Shown: positions 43,709 to 51,434 of the stretch, piece by piece
Layout of the letters: the number at the start of each line of letters is the position of its first letter
Position numbering within the stretch: the first letter of the stretch is position 1
Assembly: GCA_910575505.1 (NCBI GenBank)
Contig: CAJTFK010000008.1
Coordinates: 96,974-160,973 of the forward strand
Length of the DNA stretch: 64,000 nucleotides
Source of the DNA: Oscillospiraceae bacterium
GTDB taxonomy: Bacteria > Bacillota > Clostridia > Oscillospirales > Oscillospiraceae
Reading direction: 5' to 3'
Position numbers and translations under genes: made by a program
Notes under the pieces: model-generated
Databases searched by the model: none
What the model saw: the letters and a program-made list of their open reading frames with translations, nothing else
What the model was told of the DNA's origin: nothing

Positions 43709-45712
43709 TTAGATTTCCCGGCCCACCTTGTTGCCATCGGCGACTGCGTGCATGATATTACCGGGGCTTTTCTTGGCATCGCCAATCAGATAAAGTCCCT
43801 TTCCGCAGTCTTTGAGAACAGTGCAGAGTTCATTGTTTTCTACAAAACCTGCGGCTAATACCACAGTGTCCGCCTGAATTTGGGAGGAAACGCCTTCCTT
43901 CTCAATGACAACGCTGTCCTCCTTGATTTCGGTCACCTTACTGGAGAAGTGGAGATCCGCTTTGTAGTAGTTCAGCAGGTCCTCCAGCATCAGGACAACG
44001 GCAGCGGATACAGGCTCCGTGCCGCCAGCCATCAGACCGTCCAGATATTCCACAACGGAAACATCCTTTCCTGCTCTCAGCAGTTCGTAAGCCACCTCGC
44101 AGCCCACTTGTCCGCCGCCGACAACAACGACCTTCTTACCGATCTCCGCCTTGCCCAGCAGCATGTCCACGGCAGTGGTAACATTGGAGCTATGAATACC
44201 AGGGATGTTCAGGATTTTTGTGGAGGCGCCGGTGGAAACCACCACCGCGTCGGCGTCCAGTGCCTGAATGTCCTCTGCGCCCAGGGCACGGTTCAGCTCT
44301 ACCTTGACGCCGGATTCCTGTATTTCCTTCTCAAACCACTTCAAAAGCCGCCGGGAGGCGTCCTTATAATCGGGGACATTCGCCGCCAGAGTCGTGCCGC
44401 CCAGCTGGCTGCCCTTCTCGTAGATGGTCACGTCGTGGCCCCGCTTGGCGGCGATTCGTGCGGCTTCCATGCCGGCCACGCCGCCGCCGATGACAGCCAC
44501 CTTTCTGGGCTTCTCCGCGGGGATCAGAGCCTGTTCCGCCTCGTGGAACAGGTCCGCGTTGACCGCGCAGAGCATGGTCTGCCCGGCAAAGATACGGCCA
44601 ATACATCCCGCATTGCAGCCAATGCAGGGCCGGATATCCTCGGGTTTCCCCTCCGCCGCCTTATTGACCCAGGCGGGGTCCGCCAGCAGCGCACGGCCAA
44701 TGGCTACAGCCGTGACCTTCCCCTCGGCAATGGCGTCGTTGGCCATCTCGGGCTGGAGGATTTTGCCGGGACCGATGACCGGAATATGAACCTCCTTCGT
44801 CAGCGGCGCAAAGTCATCCAGCCACAACCCCTCCTTGTGATACATGGGCGGATAGAGCCAGTGGAAGGAGTCGTAAGCACCGTTGCCCATCAGAAAGGCA
44901 TCGTAGCCCGCGGCCTCCAGCTTCTTTGCCATTGCGATGGATTCCTCCACATCCCGGCCAAACTCTGTGTACACCTCGCCGGGGACGGCGGCCTGACGCT
45001 CGGCACGCATGTAATGCTTGGTGCCCAGACGGCAGGTGACAGGATAGTCTGCCGCCGTTTCCTTCTTGATGCGCTGAACAATATCCGTCAGCACCTTCAG
45101 CTGACGGTCCATGTCCCCGCCAAACTCATCCGTACGCCGGTTAAAGGCTCTGGTGGTAAATTGATCCCCCATATAGCCTCCATAGGCGCCGTTGATATCA
45201 ATGCCGTCCGCGCCTGCCTCATAAATCAGCTTCGCGCCGTCCACCACGGAGTCGATCAGCTGGTGAATCTCCTCCGCCGTCATTTCCCGGCAGGTGACCT
45301 CCGGCTTCCAGCGGTTGGGTCCCTCGCTGACAGCCACGGGCTGGTCGGCCATGAACTCGGAAAAGGCCACCCGGCCCAGCCCGAACCAAATCTGGACGAA
45401 CAGCTTCGTGCCGTACTGATGCAGGGCCTCCGTCAGTTTCCGGACCTGATGGACAAAGCGCTCCGGATCCTGGAAGGGGGAGATGGTGAAGGCGCAGCGT
45501 TCCAGATGGGCGTCCGGTACATTGCCGCAGGTAAATACCGCGCCGACGCCGCCCTTGGCCCGCTCCACATAGTAGTCGATCATTCGATCAGAGATGATGG
45601 AATTTTCTTCAAACCATCCGATAGACAGCATCGGGGACATGACAACCTTGTTTTTGATCTCCACCTTGCCAATCTGAAAGGGCTTGAATAACTCAGGATA
45701 GCTTTTTCCCAT
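43709..45712 (-). CDS. NADH:flavin oxidoreductase, BaiH/2-enoate reductase-like
   Basis: 667-residue fusion of an old-yellow-enzyme FMN barrel (1-370) and an FAD/NAD(P)-binding reductase domain, the architecture of 2-enoate and 2,4-dienoyl-CoA reductases and bile-acid BaiH/BaiCD. The 4Fe-4S cysteines are seen in CIGCNAGC and the later CAVN. Dinucleotide folds are VAVIGGGVAGMEAA and VVVVGGGQVGCEVA. Substrate likely an alpha,beta-unsaturated acid or steroid, not predictable. Divergent TetR gene and a 30-bp palindrome control it. The stop codon lies in the IS5 target site. Confidence 0.9.
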   Translation of the reverse strand: MGKSYPELFKPFQIGKVEIKNKVVMSPMLSIGWFEENSIISDRMIDYYVERAKGGVGAVFTCGNVPDAHLERCAFTISPFQDPERFVHQVRKLTEALHQYGTKLFVQIWFGLGRVAFSEFMADQPVAVSEGPNRWKPEVTCREMTAEEIHQLIDSVVDGAKLIYEAGADGIDINGAYGGYMGDQFTTRAFNRRTDEFGGDMDRQLKVLTDIVQRIKKETAADYPVTCRLGTKHYMRAERQAAVPGEVYTEFGRDVEESIAMAKKLEAAGYDAFLMGNGAYDSFHWLYPPMYHKEGLWLDDFAPLTKEVHIPVIGPGKILQPEMANDAIAEGKVTAVAIGRALLADPAWVNKAAEGKPEDIRPCIGCNAGCIGRIFAGQTMLCAVNADLFHEAEQALIPAEKPRKVAVIGGGVAGMEAARIAAKRGHDVTIYEKGSQLGGTTLAANVPDYKDASRRLLKWFEKEIQESGVKVELNRALGAEDIQALDADAVVVSTGASTKILNIPGIHSSNVTTAVDMLLGKAEIGKKVVVVGGGQVGCEVAYELLRAGKDVSVVEYLDGLMAGGTEPVSAAVVLMLEDLLNYYKADLHFSSKVTEIKEDSVVIEKEGVSSQIQADTVVLAAGFVENNELCTVLKDCGKGLYLIGDAKKSPGNIMHAVADGNKVGREI

Positions 45713-45735
45713 GACCGTTCCTCCTCATGTTAGAA

Positions 45736-45765
45736 AACTCGTTCGGAACATGTTCTAAACGAGTT
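45736..45765. promoter_or_regulatory. 30-bp palindromic operator between flavoenzyme and TetR genes
   Basis: Outer arms AACTCGTT (45736-45743) and AACGAGTT (45758-45765) and the inner palindrome GAACATGTTC (45746-45755) share one centre at 45750.5. The site lies just downstream of the flavoenzyme -10, ideal for repression by the divergent TetR protein. Confidence 0.85.
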
Positions 45766-45766
45766 C

Positions 45767-45796
45767 ATGATAGCATAGAAGATTCTCTTTTGTCAA
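45767..45796 (-). promoter_or_regulatory. Flavoenzyme promoter
   Basis: Perfect TTGACA (45791-45796), 18 bp, TATCAT (45767-45772) on the minus strand, adjacent to the palindromic operator. Confidence 0.75.
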
Positions 45797-45822
45797 TTCG
45801 TTTTTCAAATTTTTAGAAGCGC

Positions 45823-45851
45823 TTGCAGTTCCGACCGTATTCGTTTATACT
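45823..45851 (+). promoter_or_regulatory. Promoter of the TetR gene
   Basis: TTGCAG (45823-45828), 17 bp, TATACT (45846-45851). Confidence 0.7.
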
Positions 45852-45889
45852 ATGGCTGTTACAGAAAATCTGAACAAAGAGGGGTCGCT

Positions 45890-46483
45890 ATGGACTACAG
45901 CCATTTTGAAACAAAGGACATGAAGAACCAGAAGCTCAAAGAACACATTTTCGATGTAGCCCTTGAGTTGATGCGGCAGATTGGTTACGACAACATTACA
46001 GTTCGCATGATCTGCGGCGAGGCGGGTATTTCTACCGGAATGTTCTACAAGCATTTTGAGTCCAAAGAGGATATCCTGGCCTTCTACTATGATAAAGCGC
46101 AGGGAGACTTTGACGAGGTGGTTAACCAGCAGTTAGCCGGGCTGCCCATCCAAGAGCAGTTAGTTCAGTTTTACATCTGGATCTGCAGGTTTACCGCGGA
46201 ACTCGGTGTAGATTTTTGCAGGAATTTCTTCAGTAGTAAAAATCAGCGGATGAATACCCATCTTTTCCACAATAAGCTGATTGAAATTACAAACCGCTGT
46301 ATTGAGGATGCTGTGGCGGGCGGATTTTCCTTGACTCCCGGCCGCACTCCCCAGCAGGTGTCCAAGGATCTGTGTGTAATTGTCAAGGGGATCATTTTTG
46401 ACTGGAGCGCCCATGAGGGGATCTATGATATGCCGGAATTTGCCGGGCGTCTGCTGTCCCGATGTATAGACGGTATTTTGTAA
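45890..46483 (+). CDS. TetR-family repressor, divergent from the flavoenzyme
   Basis: 197 residues with an N-terminal TetR helix-turn-helix (KLKEHIFDVALELMRQIGYDN, VRMICGEAGISTGMFYKHFESKEDIL) and an alpha-helical ligand domain. AGAGGGG precedes the ATG. It is transcribed away from the flavoenzyme gene across a region with two promoters and one 30-bp palindrome, so it very probably represses that gene until a substrate-like ligand binds. The ligand is unknown. AT content is higher than in chromosomal neighbours, consistent with acquisition. Confidence 0.92.
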   Translation: MDYSHFETKDMKNQKLKEHIFDVALELMRQIGYDNITVRMICGEAGISTGMFYKHFESKEDILAFYYDKAQGDFDEVVNQQLAGLPIQEQLVQFYIWICRFTAELGVDFCRNFFSSKNQRMNTHLFHNKLIEITNRCIEDAVAGGFSLTPGRTPQQVSKDLCVIVKGIIFDWSAHEGIYDMPEFAGRLLSRCIDGIL

Positions 46484-46676
46484 TTAATATATGTATCGGA
46501 TTGTATATCAGCATTGAAAAGAGCCATAGCGTTACACGCAAAAGCGGGAGGGATTGAACAGAAGCTGCCGCAGGGACAGCCCGAAAAACAGGCTTTCCTG
46601 ACAGTCCTGGACTTCTTTGCTGATGCGGACTTCGATGGGGCATCACCTCTTCTATCTGAATCTCTAAAAAAGAATC

Positions 46677-46710
46677 GGCGGACAGACCCTTGCAAGGTCC
46701 GTCCGCCGAT
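46677..46710. repeat. Hairpin in an unassigned stretch
   Basis: Arms CGGCGGACAGACC and GGTCCGTCCGCCG (one mismatch) around TTGCAA. The 46484-46829 region also contains an open frame from 46514 (AIALHAKAGGIEQKLPQGQ) whose family I do not recognise; it may be a fragment of an integrative element. Confidence 0.5.
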
Positions 46711-46829
46711 GGCAAGATACCGCTCGTCAGGGCGAAATCCGTTCCATGTCTTTGCCCGTCCTCTCCCCACCGCAACCGCTGCGCTGGGTTGCGGCGGGAC
46801 CCCATAAAGGAGGGCTTGCGATAGAGCGT

Positions 46830-47147
46830 ATGATATTGGGAATTGGCTTTGCTCTGCTGCCGCTTCAGCTGGCGCTGAAACTCCGGCTGGGCCTCCCGCT
46901 TCTCTACAGCCTCCTGATGCTCACCGTGTTCCACGGCTGGTATCGGGCTCACGCCGCCCTGGCGGACGGCATCCTGTTTGCCATGGTGGGTATCGCGGCC
47001 CTCTCCTGGATAATCACCCTGGCCCGGAGCCTCTGGGAACGGCTGGAGGCTCTGCGGTCCGAATGGAGCGCCGCCAGCCAACTTGCCCGGCAGGTCCGTC
47101 AGGCCAGGCTGGCGGTCGAAAGCATCGCCGACACAGGCGGCTTTTGA
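46830..47147 (+). CDS. Small membrane protein of a degraded integrative element
   Basis: 105 residues with three hydrophobic segments (MILGIGFALLPLQLAL, LPLLYSLLMLTVFHGWY, ILFAMVGIAALSWIITLA) and a helical, Arg/Glu-rich tail. AAAGGAGGG lies upstream; a TTG at 46815 is an alternative start. The gene sits near a VirB6/TrbL fragment and a serine recombinase remnant. I associate this kind of protein with Clostridial conjugative elements, from memory and unverified. Function unknown. Confidence 0.5.
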   Translation: MILGIGFALLPLQLALKLRLGLPLLYSLLMLTVFHGWYRAHAALADGILFAMVGIAALSWIITLARSLWERLEALRSEWSAASQLARQVRQARLAVESIADTGGF

Positions 47148-47193
47148 AAAAATAGCGGACAGGCCGGTTCGGTCTGTCCGCTGTGAAGCGTTA

Positions 47194-47952
47194 TCAAAGA
47201 AAGAACTCACATTCCTTACGGACGGAACACGCTTTTTTCAGCGCCAGGCCCGCCGTAGCCACCATTGCTCCGTTGAGCTTCCTGGCCCCCTGGGGACACT
47301 GGACAACGCAGCGCATACAGGAGATGCATTTTCCGCCGTCTGTTTTCCGAAGGTCATCCGGTGAAATCGCCTGGGCCGGGCATTGCTTTGCACAGAGACC
47401 GCAGCCGACGCAGCTGCTTCCGGCCTTCGGCACAAGCCCGCTCCCTCCTGCCTTTTTATAAGGTCGATTCCCCGGAAGGGCGGCGGCAAGCTCCCGTTTG
47501 CCCTGGCGGTATTTCTCCAGGACCGCGAGGGAGAACTTTTTCAGCTCCTCCGTGTCCTGCCGGTCGGGCCGTCCGGCGGCGTACTGATGCAGGATGGAAT
47601 GCTCCGCAATAGCCGCAATGGCCGCTATAACCTGGAAGCCCCGGCTTTCCGCGCAGTCCCGCATCTCCACCAGGGTATCCTCATAGGCCCGGTTTCCGTA
47701 AACGCAGACCAGAACGCAGGAGGCCCCGCCGCCCTGTATCCGCTCCAGCCGCTCAGCCGCCAGAGAAGGGACGCGCCCGCCGTAGGACGGGACGGCGATC
47801 AGCACCAGATCCTCCGGTTGAAAGGCGGTGGAAGGGACTGCGGGGTCCGTCAGGTCCAGCGTTTCCACCGCGCCTTCCCAGGCTCCGGTAATAGCCTCGG
47901 CCACCTTCTGTGTCCCTCCAGTGGGACTGAACAGCAATTGCGCAAATTTCAT
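47194..47952 (-). CDS. EFR1-family flavodoxin-ferredoxin
   Basis: 252-residue electron carrier. The N-terminal flavodoxin-like half has the FMN loop SPTGGTQKVAEAI. The C-terminal ferredoxin half has two 4Fe-4S clusters (CVGCGLCAKQCP and CISCMRCVVQCP). This is the EFR1 architecture of anaerobic low-potential electron transfer. The partner is unknown; the BaiH-like flavoenzyme 1.5 kb away is one speculative possibility. It diverges from an Rrf2-type regulator, and a TGTAATT/AATTACA palindrome lies between them. Confidence 0.9.
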   Translation of the reverse strand: MKFAQLLFSPTGGTQKVAEAITGAWEGAVETLDLTDPAVPSTAFQPEDLVLIAVPSYGGRVPSLAAERLERIQGGGASCVLVCVYGNRAYEDTLVEMRDCAESRGFQVIAAIAAIAEHSILHQYAAGRPDRQDTEELKKFSLAVLEKYRQGKRELAAALPGNRPYKKAGGSGLVPKAGSSCVGCGLCAKQCPAQAISPDDLRKTDGGKCISCMRCVVQCPQGARKLNGAMVATAGLALKKACSVRKECEFFL

Positions 47953-47968
47953 ACAGCATTCCTCCTTG

Positions 47969-47987
47969 TGTAATTTTTAGAATTACA
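47969..47987. promoter_or_regulatory. Palindrome between EFR1 and Rrf2 genes
   Basis: TGTAATT (47969-47975) and AATTACA (47981-47987) around 5 nt, 17 bp upstream of the EFR1 start codon. A likely Rrf2 operator. Confidence 0.6.
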
Positions 47988-48077
47988 TCACAAACAGTAT
48001 AATCCCAGAACGCTGTCATGTCAATATTTACAACCAGGTTTTCCTGTGGTATGGTAAAACGGAAAGGGGTGAGGGCT

Positions 48078-48518
48078 GTGCGTATCAGTGCGAAATGCTC
48101 CATTGCCGTCCACTGTCTGCTGTTTCTGCACGAGTACGGCGGAACGCAGAAGGTTACCAGCGGCTTGCTGGCGCTGTCCACGGGCTGTAATCCAGTCATG
48201 ATCCGCAGTATTATGAGCGCCATGAAAAAGGCGGGGATTATCCAGGTTACCGCGGGAAGCGGAGGCGCGGTGCTGGTTCTTCCGCCCGAAGAGATCACCT
48301 TGTACCGTGTTTACACAGCGGTAGAGGGGGACGGCCTGCGGGACCTGATCGGGGTCCACTCCATGCCTTCGGCACTGTGTCCCATTGGGCGGAACATCCG
48401 GGTCGTTTTGCAAAAGCGCTATGAGACGGTCCGGGAGGATATGAGGAGGAGCCTCCAGTCGGTGACGCTGGCGGATTTCATAGCGGAATACCGCAAAACC
48501 GGGAGCGGGCCGGTTTAG
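48078..48518 (+). CDS. Rrf2-family transcriptional regulator
   Basis: 146 residues: VRISAKCSIAVHCLLFLHEY, STGCNPVMIRSIMSAMKKAGII and a wing with GSGGAVLVLPPEEITLYRVY, all Rrf2 hallmarks. The GTG at 48078 fits the family N-terminus. The usual three-cysteine Fe-S set is not present (only CPIG in the C-terminal half), so ligand sensing may differ from IscR or NsrR. Divergent from EFR1, its probable target. Confidence 0.85.
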   Translation: MRISAKCSIAVHCLLFLHEYGGTQKVTSGLLALSTGCNPVMIRSIMSAMKKAGIIQVTAGSGGAVLVLPPEEITLYRVYTAVEGDGLRDLIGVHSMPSALCPIGRNIRVVLQKRYETVREDMRRSLQSVTLADFIAEYRKTGSGPV

Positions 48519-48822
48519 CCAAGATCCATCAGCTCCCGGATCAGCCGGTCGCTCATTTTGATGGCTCCTACCAGCACCAGCATGTTGAACAAAATTTCGC
48601 CCACATAGTTCCAGACGATGGTCGCCGCCGCGAGGCTGGGGTCCGACAGGGTCGGAGGCGCGGAGGCGAAGGCGGAAAAAATCACACAGGCCAGAACGAT
48701 GACACAGCCCTCCATGCAGATAGCGGCATAGCTTTTCAGAAAGGCGATGCCGATGCTGCCGGAGGGCTGTCCCGCGAAGCTGGAGAGAGGAATGGGGGCG
48801 ATGGCGGTGGACATGTAGAGCT
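48515..48822 (-). pseudogene. VirB6/TrbL-like conjugation protein, C-terminal fragment
   Basis: The frame reads TAIAPIPLSSFAGQPSGSIG, then FLKSYAAICMEGCVIVLACV and a final hydrophobic helix (ILFNMLVLVGAIKMSDRLIRELM). This matches the C-terminus of TrbL/VirB6-type proteins of Clostridial conjugative elements. The upstream part is cut exactly where the IS630 copy is inserted (48823), and the DNA on the far side is unrelated IS110. It is a relic of an integrative conjugative element. Confidence 0.72.
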
Positions 48823-48824
48823 TA

Positions 48825-49836
48825 TAGCAATCCAACAAAACAGCAGCATATTGACTTAAGGTGCAGAAGGTTATCAGAAGGTGATGGCAATGTTACACAA
48901 CGAGGCGCGGAAACTACTGGCAGAGGCATATGAACAGACCCGCGATGCACAGACAGCGGCAAAGTATTTCCGGATGAGTAGAAACACAGCGTACCGTTTA
49001 AGCATGCAAATGAAGAAAACCGGCAGTGCAGATCTTCAAACCAGTCAGCGAGGAAGGAAACCGGCACTGACGGAAGAAGATTTGCGGGAAATTGATCGAC
49101 TGATTATGGCCCGGCCGAATATCACGGTTGACGAAATCATCGAAAAACAGGGACTGTCTGTCAGTAATGAAACGGTGTGAAAGACCATGATTAGACTGGG
49201 TTATGTTTACAGGAAGAAGTCCTTCTACGCGGCAGAGCGGGGGCGTGTTCGATGTTGTGGCGGCGGGAGAAGCCTGGAGTGAAATGATTGCGCAATGCGA
49301 AGCGGACAAACTGGTATTCCTGGATGAAAGCGGCGTAAACACGGACCTGGGCCACCGCTACGGGAGGGCCATTGGCGGGGAGCGGTCTGTAGACAAGACT
49401 CCTTTGAATACGCCTGCCAATACCACGATTCTTTCCTCCGTAAGACGCAACGGTGAGACGGCCTGTACGGTTTACAGCGGCGGAACGACTCGCGAAAAAT
49501 TTCTGGATGATCTCAGGAACACGCTCATTCCCACGCTGCACGAAATGGATGGATACTGCTGTCATGGATAATATGCGTACGCATCATGCCAAAGAGGTCC
49601 AGTCGCTTTTACAGGGAGCTGGCATGAAATTATGGTACCTGCCGGCGTACAGCCCTGCTTTGAATCCAATCGAAAATATGTGGTAAAAAATCAAGGCGAT
49701 TCTTCGCAAGCTGAAAATCAGATTATTATTCCTGCTTCCGTATGGTATTGCTGAGGCTTTCCCGCGAATCCGTCCATCGGACTGCGCCGGCTGGTTTTCT
49801 GCCGCCGGTATTCCTTGCTGATTTCTTGGATTGCTA
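48825..49836 (+). mobile_element. IS630-family element with intact ends, transposase broken
   Basis: 1,012 bp with inverted repeats beginning TAGCAATCCAA on both ends, flanked by TA dinucleotides (48823-48824, 49837-49838), as expected for IS630/Tc1. The transposase (from 48887) has the N-terminal HTH (AKYFRMSRNTAYRL), then an in-frame TGA near 49178, a shift near 49240, and continues with LVFLDESGVNTDLG, a stop near 49569, and DNMRTHH...YSPALNPIENMW. The DDE motif is recognisable, but the frame is broken at least three times. Confidence 0.88.
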
Positions 49837-49838
49837 TA

Positions 49839-50414
49839 GTCTGACGCCAAAAAGCTCCACGCCGCCGTCCGGAACGCTGTGGCTGCATTTCCTGAAAACG
49901 ACAGCACCAAGCTGCTCATCGTTCAGGCCGCGGACAGCCTGAACGCCGTCTATGACGCGCTGCACATCCTGCGTGGAGAGATGCTCCGGCTGCCTCTCTG
50001 CTGCCGGAATTGGATGTGGTCATGGCCATGCAGGGCGCGGGCGAGGTCACCGGACCGCAGTTCAATGGCGGAGACCGGCAATGTGCGGCGGTTCACCCAC
50101 AAGGGCGCTTTGGCGGTCTTCGCCGGCATGGATGCGCCGCCCTTTCAGCCCGGCGCCTTCGATTCCAAGTCCCGCCGCATCTCCAAACGAGGCTCTCCTC
50201 ATCTGCGAAAACCCTGTTCATGGTCGCCGGCACGATCCTCCAGCACTCCGAGCCGTACAATCCTATTTTCCACTTCATGGACAAAAAGCGGACCGAGGGC
50301 AAGCATTTTTACGTCTACACCGTAGCCAGCGCGGCCAGGTTTTTGCGCATCTATTATGCCAGGGTGAAAGCGCATCTGGCGGCGCCGGGCGCTGAGACAA
50401 GCACCGCCTCTTAA
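49839..50414 (+). pseudogene. IS110-family transposase, C-terminal remnant
   Basis: The C-terminal transposase_20 domain is recognisable across three frames: PELDVVMAMQGAGEVTGPQ, then GNVRRFTHKGALAVFAGMDAPPFQ, ISKRGSPHLRK, and KKRTEGKHFYVYTVASAARFL-RIYYARVKAHL. At least three frameshifts are present, and the N-terminal DEDD catalytic part is missing. It was broken into at its left by the IS630 element. The following 50415-50640 contains no gene. Confidence 0.8.
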
Positions 50415-50676
50415 CTGAAAAAAGTGACCTCTTTCAACCGGTTCGCAAAAAATCATTGCTGACCGGCTTGTTTTGTTATGCCCTTTTTCAGCTGCCAAAT
50501 TTCTTCAAGATTTTTTCGTTTTGGGGCTTGACATGTATTTGCAGGTTTGCCGCTGCCTTCCCTTTGTGCAAATCGCCCTATGTGCCAGGTGCATAATTTT
50601 GTGGATTAAGTCCTTTGAAAAGTGCACAATTTCCTGGTAAAATATTTTTATATAAGGAAATGGAGGACCTTTTATT

Positions 50677-50916
50677 ATGAAACGCATCAAAGCGGCTTGC
50701 CTGGAGCAGACCATTCACTTCCAGCTGAAAGACGGAATTTCTGCGGAATTGGCAAAGCGGCAGGTTCGGCAGGAATATGAATCCTACAAGGCACAGATGG
50801 ACCGCCACAAAACGCAGTACAAGATCATTGAAGAGGCCGAACAGCCCGACGGGTCCCTTATTGTCAAAATCAAAAAGCAGAACAATGCCCAGCCTGTCGG
50901 GAACTATCTGGACTAA
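50677..50916 (+). CDS. Small charged protein upstream of the carD-like gene
   Basis: 79 residues, rich in Lys, Glu and Gln, no membrane helix: MKRIKAACLEQTIHFQLKDG, then KRQVRQEYESYKAQMDRHK and a beta-like tail (SLIVKIKKQ). GGAGG precedes the ATG; a promoter is visible upstream (TTGAAA, 17 bp, TAAAAT near 50617-50645). It is 5 bp from the carD-like gene, so the two form an operon. Family not recognised; I believe homologues travel with Clostridial mobile elements, unverified. Confidence 0.6.
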   Translation: MKRIKAACLEQTIHFQLKDGISAELAKRQVRQEYESYKAQMDRHKTQYKIIEEAEQPDGSLIVKIKKQNNAQPVGNYLD

Positions 50917-50921
50917 CCGCC

Positions 50922-51434
50922 ATGTATAGAATTGGAACACTGGTGCTCTATGACAAAAGAGGCGTTTACAAAATCGAAAGCGAGGGACCCCCGCCAGTGC
51001 GAGGGACCGCCGGCAATTATTACAAGCTGCGCGCCGTTTTTTCCAACAGCAACGAAATTATCTATACTCCGGTGGATATGGTTACATCCATGCGGCCTCT
51101 GATCAGCAGCGGCGAAGCGGCCAATTATCTGGAACTGTTTGCCCGGCTGGAACCCCATGTTTTCCGCCCCGGCAAAGCGATGGACTTAACTGTCCATTAC
51201 CGCGATATGCTCGCCTCTCATAAGGTTGAGGACTGCCTGCTTTTAATCCAGGAAATCCACATCAGGCAGAGGGAAACTGCCCGGCAGAAGAAACGGCTGG
51301 GTCAGGTGGACAGCAAATACCTGAAGCTGGCGGAAAAACTGATCTGCGAAGAATTTGCGGTTGCATTGGATACCACACCGGATTTGATCCGGGAGCGCCT
51401 CTATGCGGACATACAGAGCAGAGCCACCGCCTGA
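50922..51434 (+). CDS. CarD-family RNA-polymerase-interacting regulator
   Basis: 170 residues. The N-terminal Tudor-like RNA-polymerase interaction domain is visible (MYRIGTLVLYDKRGVYKIES, YYKLRAVFSNSNEIIYTPVD). The C-terminal helical DNA-binding half follows (RYRDMLASHKVEDCLLLIQEIHIRQ-like, AEKLICEEFAVALD). CarD/CdnL proteins stabilise open promoter complexes. Chromosomal CarD is normally single-copy, so this accessory copy may be element-borne. The last 173 bp overlap the 3' end of the convergent MATE fusion ORF. Confidence 0.85.
   Translation: MYRIGTLVLYDKRGVYKIESEGPPPVRGTAGNYYKLRAVFSNSNEIIYTPVDMVTSMRPLISSGEAANYLELFARLEPHVFRPGKAMDLTVHYRDMLASHKVEDCLLLIQEIHIRQRETARQKKRLGQVDSKYLKLAEKLICEEFAVALDTTPDLIRERLYADIQSRATA

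Noticed and set aside
45890..46483. Possible antibiotic-resistance regulator
   Set aside because: The TetR-family protein is divergent from a flavoenzyme, not an efflux gene, and no resistance gene is adjacent to it.
46514..46807. 97-codon ORF between the TetR gene and the small membrane protein
   Set aside because: Starts at a TTG without a ribosome site and crosses a strong hairpin. Possibly a fragment; not confident enough to call a gene.
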